DNA of 64,000 bases. It comes from Saturnia japonica (Eukaryota; Arthropoda; Insecta; Lepidoptera; Saturniidae). A program made the position numbers and the translations under genes. Below, one piece after another: positions 55,047 through 64,000 of this stretch (positions are counted from its first letter, which is position 1; the number at the start of each line of letters is the position of its first letter). Location of the stretch: contig CM065318.1 of NCBI GenBank assembly GCA_033032175.1, forward strand, positions 18,910,001-18,974,000. The letters are read 5' to 3'. Below the pieces are notes generated by a model. The model saw only the letters and a program-made list of their open reading frames with translations, did no database searches and was not told the DNA's origin.

Positions 55047-57331
55047 TATAGTATATATACATACGTTTTAATAAATAGCCAGCGAATATTAAATAAAAAA
55101 CAATAATATTGTGACGACTTGTTACAATCCGGTTACAAAGATAGAGAAAATCCTGTTCCCGATATATCTTGAAGCAACTACAAACTTCTCAGAACTTCGA
55201 AATAATGTTCGCGTCGTAAACAACCGTAGCGCATGTTTGTGTAACCACGTTTGGTTAAAAAAAACACCAAAAAAAAATCGGTTGTCTGTAAAGTCGTTTT
55301 ACTGACGATAGTTAAACGTGACAACGTCATAAGAAAATACTGATGGAATGGTATCATTTTTCAAAAGAAAATTTTAATTTTATTTGTTTGATAGATATAA
55401 AGAAGGAGGTAAATGGTAAATGGAAATGACAATTGAATTGATCAAGTTACATTTATTTGTACGCATAAATACAATTATGTCAATTTTTTTTTTTTTACAA
55501 TGTACATAGTTTTTACAAGTATGAATGTGCTTTGAGCAATTGTTTTAGAACTTTTATTTACAACTTTTAAACATGTGTGATATTTAACTTCTTACAATTT
55601 GTGTTATTCTATTGAGAATATGACGATGATAGGAAAAGTAGGAAATGAAAGTGCCGAACGCGGAGGCCGATTGTGCCTCTTTGTCGCTCGTTCCGCGCTT
55701 TCGCTTACACTTCAAGCCTTAAATGGGATACCTCAGAGCGAGGTAAGGCAGCATGATTCATGTTTTTTCGTGCGTGCAGCCGGTTCAATCGAATTATAAG
55801 ACGATGTCACGTCAAAAATATTTATTAAAAAAAAGTAAAGGTGTAAGACAAACTATTCCCTTACAGATACTTAAAAACTAGACGTCGACATCATTGACTT
55901 AGTTGCAAACAGGTTAGAAAAGGGAAATAAATTAGATATATACGTGTCTTAGAAAATAGTTTATAAGGTGATAGTAGAATACTACAGCAAGCGGCAGTTC
56001 GTGGATAGATTCACTAAGGTGGTTAACACTAAGGTTAAAATTCAAAATAACATAAAATCTGTCGTAAGAAGGTAGACAATTCTTATCTGGATAGTACGCG
56101 GAGCGGCTCCGTCAGCGCACGGTTCCCCAGCACCAGCTGAAAGCGGAGACGGCGGAGTTAAAATCCCTCGATGGCAGCAATTATGTACAAAAAAAACCAG
56201 TACGACCTGGAACGCATCTTTTAATTATCTATTACAATCTATTAAACCTTATGGTTTGTTTTCACGTGGATTCTCGTTGTATTACTCGGAGGTAGTTTTT
56301 AGTTTCAGTGAAATTAAAATTAATTCGAGCAATTAGAACCTAAGGCCGACTGAGGGTCGCCCGCGTTTTCAATTCGTAAGCTAAATAGGTTTAATAAAAG
56401 TTAAATGAATTGAAGAAAGAATTCAATAAACGAATTGAGAAAATAAGCATGTATGATCAAGATACTAAAAAAATGGCGGTATTCATGTTAAAAGTGTTGA
56501 AGACAAACGAACGACGATATGCTAATTTCTTACCGGGGTTTTGTAAACCGGCAGCGTGATCGCTCGTCAAGACGGAAATTAATAAGTCTCCTAGTCGGGT
56601 GAACAGCCTGCTGCGGCACGAACCAACCACGAATCTAGCCCCGCTGATCGTGCTGGAACTATCACAATACTTGTGCAAATGCAAATACACGAGATTTACT
56701 ATTTGGAAAAATGGAACTTACGTTAATAAATACGATACTAGTCTCAATTTATAACTACGGATTGCTTTATTAATGATTTGGATTGGTTACGATTTTTTTT
56801 TCCAATCTGGCACCTTCCGCCGTTAGCTAGCTGCTCATGGTCACTGGTTCTCACCCCAAACCCTAACCACAGAAAATAAAAAAATGATTTAAATTAGTGT
56901 CAAATGGTGTCATCGTATCCGGTATCACTTAAGAGAAAGAAATTCCTGGAATTTTTTATGTTGATTTTTCATCAAATGCACCTATTTTTAATTATCTAGT
57001 TTTGTTAGAGTTCTCGTTTACACTTAAAATCAGAATATTGTTAAACAAAATCTTTTAAAATGATTTCGCTTTGGTGAGACCTTTTTTGTAAGTATTAGAT
57101 GAATACCTAAAACCAATAGAAAGTATAAATAAGAATTGAATTTGTACCTATAGAGTATAATTAAACGTAATTAATTCAAATTAATGACTAAATTACAAAG
57201 CGGTCACAACTGACGCAACAGCAATCCTTAGTCAAGTTGCGTTTGTCTCATTTCTACGTAAACGAACATGTCTTCACTTCGGGGACCCGGGGCACGTGCC
57301 TCTTGTGACATTATTATAAACACGGAAAAGA
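55047..57331. other. Unassigned, 2.3 kb
   Basis: No gene called. A short GC-richer stretch at 55640-55750 can form an imperfect hairpin. At 56083-56136 a possible terminal exon on the minus strand is listed separately. Otherwise AT-rich. Confidence 0.4.
56083..56136 (-). CDS. Possible terminal exon, unknown gene
   Basis: On the minus strand, ccgccgtctccgctttcag is a good polypyrimidine tract and acceptor, then CTGGTGCTGGGG... reads LVLGNRALTEPLRVLSR and stop. GC-rich third positions stand out in AT-rich DNA. No family recognised and only 17 codons, so it could be chance. Confidence 0.25.
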   Translation of the reverse strand: MVLGNRALTEPLRVLSR

Positions 57332-57496
57332 CTGAAAGCATACATTTTAAGGTGCCACAAAAACTCCCTAAAAATTTCTTACAAGGGAACACGATCTTGT
57401 TGGTATACTGAATTCGTTCTAAGACAAGACACTATATTCACTTGATAATGGCAGTTACAATTTCAATAAACTAGTTGGCAAGTTTGTAAGAAGAAA
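57332..57496 (+). repeat. GAA-tailed SINE-like repeat, copy 5 (partial, diverged)
   Basis: Shares 'gcatacattttaaggtgcca', 'gatcttgttggtatactgaa' and 'gataatggcagt'; only the 3' half. Confidence 0.65.
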
Positions 57497-57938
57497 GGTG
57501 ATTGAATACCTACGGTCACAAAAAAAGCCATTTACAAAATTGTCAGTAAAAAAAATCTATTAATCAATAGTCGTTTTTATTTTATTAAAAAAAGGTTTTT
57601 TTTTTCTCATCCCTATGTGATTACCACACCATAGATTAATAACAACTGAGAGCCAATCTCAGGGTTACCAACTTAGTGCGGAAATATTAATTATAATATT
57701 TAAATCTAAAACTAATTTATATTAAAACATATTGGGCTTTTGTTAGGGCCCAAAACAATTTAGGGCTATTTTTAAGGGCATAAATTGGATTCATGCGTTA
57801 TTAATTTGACTGACCAAAACAAGTAAAATAGGAATACGTCCAAAGTGAAAACTATCTTTTGTTATTTGTTTATGGGTACTATTATACTACACGAGAGACA
57901 AATAAGAATTAATACTAAACGAGTTGTTTGAAGTTTTT
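57497..57938. other. Unassigned
   Basis: AT-rich, nothing recognised. Confidence 0.4.
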
Positions 57939-58259
57939 GGCGGGATCTTGAAGTGACATGCTGTGGTTTTTATTTTTAATTCATTATGTTAGGTTTTTGA
58001 CCCTATATTAAGTAATATTGGTGGCGTTTTGCGTGATATAGTTTGGTTTTTGTGCATAAGTGAAGTGGATTATAAATTTAAGCTGAAAACATTCATTTTG
58101 AGATCCCAAATCTTCTTAGAAAGTTTTAACAAGGGAGCCACCATCTTGTTAGGATACTTAATCGTCATACTCATAACACATGACATTATAATTTACTCGA
58201 TAATGGCAGTAATAGTCCTCATTAAAGAGGACCGGTTGCCAAGTTAGGAAGAAGAAGAG
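57939..58259 (+). repeat. GAA-tailed SINE-like repeat, copy 6
   Basis: Full-looking copy closest to copy 3; ends ccaagttaggaagaagaaga. Confidence 0.8.
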
Positions 58260-58687
58260 TTATTAGTCTGTGGTCAAAGTCAAGTTTTCAAGTTTCTGGT
58301 CAAGTTGACGCACGCTATCTCGTGGCGGCACGGGACTTCAGATAACACGTTCAAAATTTCAAATATATTAGTGTTCACTGATCACTGATCAGTGTGGTTA
58401 TGTCCGTTAACTATTGTATGAATTCGTATGATAATTAAAATTAAAATGCCGATAAGATGGGTAATAAATAGTGAAATGAAACGGGAAACTCTTAAAAACA
58501 ATGCTCTTGAATAGATAAACAGTACAGTGATTTTTTTAGGCTTTAGAATATTGCATTTAGGGTTATTTCATCTTAATCTTAGGGGTATTTTTTTAAGAGT
58601 TGGTAACCCTGGCCAAACTGTCAAAGTTTAAAGTTTATGAGTGACGTGTATATTTATTAAAAGAAAAAGCCGAACAGAATTTGAAAA
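58260..58687. other. DAD1 upstream region
   Basis: No gene. Expected to hold the DAD1 promoter and 5' UTR; no TATA box near the start codon. Confidence 0.4.
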
Positions 58688-58895
58688 ATGTCTTCGCTAA
58701 CAGCTGTAATACCTAAATTGTACCAAGAATATACCACTAAAACTCCTAGAAAATTAAAGATAATCGATGCTTACCTACTTTACGTATTTTTGACTGCCGT
58801 GATTCAATTTGCATATTGCTGTCTTGTCGGCACATTCCCCTTCAACTCGTTTTTGAGTGGCTTCATTTCTACTGTCAGCTCATTTGTTCTAGGAG
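58688..58895 (+). CDS. DAD1: DAD1 (oligosaccharyltransferase subunit), exon 1
   Basis: Defender against cell death 1, a small ER-membrane subunit of oligosaccharyltransferase, which transfers the N-glycan to nascent proteins in the ER. ATG at 58688 begins [15 protein letters not shown]. Then [20 protein letters not shown] (first membrane segment) and [20 protein letters not shown], the family signature and second membrane segment. A GT donor follows at 58896 (GGAG|GTAAGG) in phase 1. Translating through meets TAA within four codons, so splicing is required. Confidence 0.97.
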
Positions 58896-58970
58896 GTAAG
58901 GAATAACTTTATGTAATATATTTCATAACAAGTATTAAGAGTTAATGTGTGACAATATATTTTATTTCAG
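58896..58970 (+). other. DAD1 intron (75 bp)
   Basis: GTAAGG ... ttttatttcag. Short insect intron with a good polypyrimidine tract. Confidence 0.95.
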
Positions 58971-59101
58971 TATGCCTGAGACTACAAGTGAACCCAGAGA
59001 ACAAGAATGAGTTTCAAGGTGTGAGTGCGGAGCGCGGTTTTGCAGACTTTATATTTGCACACTTGGTTCTTCACATTGTTGTAGTTAATTTCATAGGGTA
59101 A
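58971..59101 (+). CDS. DAD1: DAD1, exon 2
   Basis: Continues in frame: [20 protein letters not shown], then [20 protein letters not shown] and FIG stop, the C-terminal membrane segment of DAD1. Exons 1 and 2 together give 112 aa, against about 113 in other animals. AATAAA at 59277 is a candidate polyadenylation signal. Confidence 0.97.
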
Positions 59102-61199
59102 ATATTGTATAATTTTGTTGAATAAGTAAAGGTTCTCCCTGTAATTCATTAATTGTTTTACTTCATAGTGTTTTATATCATGGTTGGAACTGTGGTTGCT
59201 ATAAATATCACAATATTTTATTAGATTCTTAACCAATCTCTTTTTTTACATGTCATTGTAAAGGGCATTTTTCTGTAATAAAAATTAATATAACTATTGA
59301 AGTAATTGTTTGTATTTATTATAACCTAAATACCAATTTAACAAATATTAAAAATACTATATTTTTGCTATGCTGTAGTTATTTCAAATGCTATATCTTA
59401 CTATAGCTATTATTCATAGCAACAATATTTTGTTAGGAAAATGTTGGGCAACCCTTGTTTTGAATTGTGATATTTTACTCTATTAGCTCTAAAGTTTACC
59501 ATACTACTAAAATGTATTGAAAATACCGTCTGAGTTTTCCAGGTAATACTGATGCATCAATTACAGATATATCGCCAGAATATAAAGTGCACATACTGCA
59601 AATAAACAAATTTTTTCATTAGATCTGGAACTGTTGCCGTAATTTGCTTGGCAATCTTAGTAAAAATGATACTTCTGATTGTGATTTTTTCAATGGGTAC
59701 AAATGTTGCCATACTTTTTTGTGTATGTTTTTGTGAGGCTTAAGGCTGCCTGTCCATTGAAGTGCAGCTAAGCTGTGGTAATTTAAGGACCAATAGAAAT
59801 GCATGAAAATCTAGACATGCAATCCTATTGGTCAAAATTTGATCAGTGTTCATGCAATCTTAAGGCTACAAAATAAAACTTTAAAATATTTTATTAGAAG
59901 AATTACATTAATATCTTAACACAAAGGTAAAATCAAAACAGAATATTTCAAATATTTTTATTTTGACTAGTCACATATAAATTTTTATTACATCTATAAA
60001 ATATTATCAGCAAGATATCCTATGTTTAGTAAAAATGTGTTTATAAAATATGATGACCAAATTATTTAATATATTTTATCAATTGTAATATTATAAAAAT
60101 ACATATTATTGGATTCAACTTTTTCAAAATTATTTCAAATCAGGCTGCTTTTATGAATCTTGACATCTTAATACATAAACACTTCTTTATTATGATATAT
60201 ACTTTAGAAATTAATCAAGTGAATGTGAAATAGTAAACAAATAATATAAGTACAAGTTACAATTATTGCAAATATAATTAAAATATGTGTTATTATAGTG
60301 TGACAACGCTATGGGACTGCTCACTGCTGTGCTGTGGAATAGTTCATATTGCTTTATTGTATAAAGCAACAATTATAAAATTAATTTACTGCACAAAAGT
60401 CTCATAAATGAAATGTTACAAAAATATGCAGAAATTTAATAAGTCACTAACATATTGCCATTTGACTTGCATGAAAATAAAAATTAATTAGAGATCAGGT
60501 ATATACATATAAAAATCAAATAGATAACAACTATGTGATCCTCTTGTAAATAACAAACATAGAAAGAGGAGCAAGCACAATTTGTCTCTTTTGCACTTTA
60601 ATATTTAATCTAACCTAATTAACTTATATACTACGGACGTCAGCACTAGCTTCATTTCCTATTATATCTATAGAATTATAAAGATATGTTTTATTGCGTC
60701 AGTAGAAAAATTATCTGCAAGTAATTTGTTTATAAAAATGATTAAGGAATCATGAAACTGATTCTGTTTCATATGACAACACAGACCTGTGTAGCTTACA
60801 GAAAGTGTTAAGCCGCTTTTATCATGAATCAACTGGTTTATTTCTTGCAATAGGTTTAGTGTGGCAACAGGTAAGCTATACTAAGCAAAGCATTTAATGT
60901 TCCTACTTCTGTACCAAATATATTTTTATTCAGCAATTTAAAAATAACAGTTAACTATGTATATCTTTTATTATATAAATATAAATGTACTTTTCCTATA
61001 CAGATAAATATATTGAACTAGAACATATGTTCTACAAGTAATACTCCGCCCGTTATTTGAAATAGCTGAAACGAAAATAAATAGTGTTTACAATAGTAAT
61101 ATGGGAACATTGAAAATCTATTTTATAATTATGCTATAAAATGAAGAACAGGACTTTGTGAGGCTTTTGGCAGATTTAAACATTCAAAGGCCCCTTTTT
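59102..61199. other. Spacer/3' UTRs, 2.1 kb
   Basis: The first 180 bp are DAD1 3' UTR. The right part probably contains the 3' UTR of the minus-strand gene whose stop is at 61200. AT-rich; no repeats recognised. Confidence 0.45.
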
Positions 61200-61257
61200 T
61201 TAGTACAAATCGCAACCTTCTTTGGTCAGAGTCTTAGGGTTCTTGCCAGTTTTGTCA
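61200..61257 (-). CDS. Terminal coding exon of an unidentified gene
   Basis: On the minus strand, a good acceptor (attattttacataacag) is followed by one base and 18 codons reading DKTGKNPKTLTKEGCDLY, then TAA. The balanced codon use and the clean splice site argue for a real last exon. I do not recognise the protein. Upstream exons should lie to the right of 61257, possibly outside the window. Confidence 0.45.
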
Positions 61258-63156
61258 CTGTTATGTAAAATAATAATCAATTATAATATAAGTACATATA
61301 TGGTAAAAAAAATTTTTTTTTTCAAATTGTCACTCAATTTTTAAATGAGTGTTTTTAAGTTTTATATTCAGGCAGATACTCACTGGTGTTTCTATTACAT
61401 ATTATTATATATAATCATATTTATATATCACTCGGGCGCCCATATCGCGGTCTGAACTTTCGATGCTTAGAAATGAAACTACAAATTTGTTATTGTTCAC
61501 ATTGACTTTAAGTTCCTCTTAAGTTTACATTGGCATTCGACACGACACGACATGTCGCACGGCCCTGCATCTATATTTTTTTTAATATTTTCATAGTTTT
61601 ATTTAAAAATATGTGAGCAGCTACATACTCTCGCAAGAAAATGTTAATTGTAAATCTTTATCTAGAATCAATATATAATGTGATAAGCTCGACTGAGAAA
61701 CTGCAAAATGAAAATGATTCAAACATATAAATATTCTTAGCACTTCATGCGAGAGTTGTTTATCAAACCGATAATACAATACATTTCTGGATCATATCCT
61801 ATAGGCACGACGTGCACGTTTTCTATTGTTCTATTTTTAAATACATTTTAATACACATAAAATAAAATGGAAAGCAGACATTATTAATATTCCCAGAAAA
61901 TACCTGAAACCATATTTTTTTATTTCCTTCATATTTATAGAATCACATCAACGAATAGTTGCCAAAGTTTAAATTCGTAACATTAAAAATCATTATGAAG
62001 ATCAAAAACAGTTAACTGGTTTTATTAATACTAAATGTCCCAAACACTAGCAACACTGACCATCATTAGTTTCAGACCATACTAATCTGAAACTGTACTT
62101 TCTATAGACTAGTTTTATTAAATTATATACATATTATATATAGCTCGAGCCGCGAGCACAATATGTTAAGCGATAAAGCACAGATGGATGTTTTTTTTAA
62201 TGCAACTAAGGTATCATTAACACGTGGCGAATCTTAGGTTATTTGGCTGTGATATTCTGTAGAATGGAAGTAGGGTTACCAACTTTTTTTATACTTATCA
62301 ATTATTGTATTTCGAGGCTATAACCTGAAAAAATATAGTTTAAGGCAAAAAAATTATAAAAGGTTTTCATGTTATATAGGAGTGTTTTTCAACCTTGTTC
62401 ATGAATATAGTAACCCTCTGTACTCCGCTGTTTGTAACCTCTATTTTATTATGTTCAAGTATCAAAAGCGTACATTTTATAAATTTTTATAGTTATTTAT
62501 AGGCTAAATACATAATTAAGTACTAATAACAGATATATTTATATATACATCGCCAAACGGCGATTGTTTATAATATTTCATTCTATGTGTAGCAAAAACT
62601 GATTTACAATGGGAGAAATTACTTCCCTTACTTACTTTTTAATTAATGGGAGAAACAGGTGAACCTTCACATTAATATGAATGTGGCTCATATGTATTTT
62701 TTAAAATTTAATCTTACGTGTTGATTATTTTTAGGGGGTCGCGACCCACATGTTGTAAAACACTTTTAAAAGAATGATAGACAGATAATGATTAAATTAA
62801 CAATGGCATAGCAAGTTTTGTTCATATACTTAAAAAGGCTGCGGCCAGCGTTCCATTTTACACTTAAACATTTTGGAAGAAATAAGGTTGCTTAATTTTT
62901 TTTATCCCATAAAAATATAGTATTTTCGAGCACTATATATTTTCATTAGAAATGTAGTGGTGGAACGTCTAAATATAGTAGATATTATCATATTATATAA
63001 TATGAGTTGGCAACCCTAGGTCTTCCAGTCGGAGTACACTGATTTCTCTGTGTCCTACCTCTGTTGAAAATTATACTGATGACGTGTGAAGGGACTTTTA
63101 AATAGTTTAACCGCGGTGACGTTAGATCAGAAGCGACAAAGAGCGTGTGCGCGTAG
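61258..63156. other. Unassigned, 1.9 kb
   Basis: AT-rich. May hold introns of the gene ending at 61200 and the 3' UTR of the gene ending at 63157. No repeat or motif recognised. Confidence 0.4.
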
Positions 63157-63355
63157 TCAGGAGCTGCGCGAGGGCGCGGGCGCGAACGGGTCGGCAGGTG
63201 GCGCCGGGCGGCTGCTCTGTGCTCGCCGCTCCGACATCCTCTCGATGTACCTGTTGCGTGCGCTCGCAACTAGCATCTCCTTGCGCCGGCGCAGCATCAC
63301 CTCGCGCTCCGCCGCGCTCCCAAAGAACCGACACTGGCTGCCACTCGCACCGAGA
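63157..63355 (-). CDS. Terminal exon resembling the AUP1 C-terminus
   Basis: GC-rich minus-strand frame, acceptor at 63357-63356 (gtaacag), 65 codons and TGA. Reads FFGSAAEREVMLRRRKEMLV, then ARNRYIERMSERRAQ and a proline/alanine tail. The pattern 'RxxML...RRKxMLxxxARxRYIER' recalls the C-terminal G2BR helix of AUP1, the lipid-droplet/ERAD factor that binds UBE2G2. Only this helix can be compared; the acyltransferase-like and CUE domains would be further right, outside the window. The alternative is an unrelated arginine-rich helix. Confidence 0.4.
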
Positions 63356-64000
63356 CTGTTACATTTTTGTATCGTTATAGTTTTAGCATTATGGGCACAA
63401 TCTCACCTGATCCTAAGAGACGATGTGGTCCAAGATGATAGCACGCTACGCTACGCCTAGTGGGGCGCTGGCTCTCAAGTGCAACTGCCGGAATACACTT
63501 ATTGATGCTTGGATTTTCAACATGAGGGTGAATTAGCTAGCCAGGCGGACATTAGAAAAAGCCCGACCACCATGATACGGTATCATTAACATGTTTCCCT
63601 GCACCGAAAACTTAGACTCATTGCAGGGATTCAAACACACGTTGATCGACGCGAAATTTGTATACATTACGACCGAGCCATCATTGCTTGTAAGCCACAA
63701 TCTGACCTAACACAACTGAAGAAGGTAACACATTAAGTCAAGTAAATAGAGACTAACTTCCGAGTGCACCTGCTGGGTCAAATCCACATATTATGGTAGG
63801 GAGTGGAGCGGAGAGAGCATTACAAAACATCATTATGATACTTTGTTTAAGATAATTGTGGGATTCATACCAAGACAGTAGACAGTGCCCGAATGTGACA
63901 TCATTGAAATATTGCTTTGAAATTTTTAATTGTTGAAATCAAAGTGCATGTCTATGGACAGAGTATTATTTTCAAAGTATTCTAAAGGCTTTGTATTCAA
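63356..64000. other. Unassigned right edge
   Basis: Would be intron of the minus-strand gene ending at 63157. No other feature recognised. Confidence 0.35.

Noticed and set aside
62988..63460. Long GC-rich plus- and minus-strand frames around 63.1-63.4 kb
   Set aside because: They overlap the AUP1-like exon in other frames; arginine/alanine-rich, no motifs.

Overview
This is nuclear DNA of an insect, almost certainly a moth or butterfly. It is AT-rich and has spliceosomal introns. It holds animal housekeeping genes and a dense load of transposons typical of Lepidoptera: Helitrons ending in CTAG, a BEL/Pao element, copia and gypsy elements, mariner, a tRNA-derived SINE, RTE-like 3' ends and (GAA)n-tailed repeats. 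Nothing here is prokaryotic.

Host genes, left to right: CYHR1 (-, two exons seen, running off the left edge), SAP30BP (-, 36.4-37.3 kb, one exon), TRAPPC11 (+, 49.8-53.1 kb, one exon), PSMB1 (-, 53.6-54.3 kb, one exon, tail-to-tail with TRAPPC11), DAD1 (+, 58.7-59.1 kb, two exons), a short unidentified terminal exon (-, 61.2 kb) and a terminal exon resembling the AUP1 C-terminus (-, 63.2 kb). Their jobs are unrelated (ubiquitin-type zinc finger, splicing/co-repressor, ER-Golgi tethering, proteasome, N-glycosylation), so I see no functional cluster.

Transposon layout. 4.87-10.67 kb: a short reverse-oriented Helitron carrying a complete BEL/Pao retrotransposon with 5-bp target duplication. 11.0-12.8 kb: a decayed IS630/Tc1/mariner-type DNA transposon. 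13.2-26.4 kb: a decayed copia element that has taken at least three insertions: a 164-bp element, an 8.7-kb Helitron unit (itself holding an inverted SINE-like pair, a tRNA-SINE, a small TIR element and a mariner) and a TIR element. 27.0-33.6 kb: a nearly intact minus-strand Ty3/gypsy element with an extra membrane-protein ORF ahead of gag. 34-41 kb: two solo LTRs, two RTE-like 3' ends and two Helitrons. 42.7-47.0 kb: an FP25K-like ORF1 fragment, P-element-like transposase pieces and a broken minus-strand gypsy. 47.8-58.3 kb: copies of a GAA-tailed SINE-like family.

The most interesting observations are the Helitron whose removal seamlessly restores the copia reading frame although it holds two complete Helitron 3' ends (a candidate read-through capture), the BEL element with apparently identical LTRs but a broken polyprotein and an LTR minisatellite that differs by one 45-bp unit, the membrane ORF of the gypsy element, and a 36-bp perfect palindrome bounded by an 8-bp target-site duplication just upstream of TRAPPC11.
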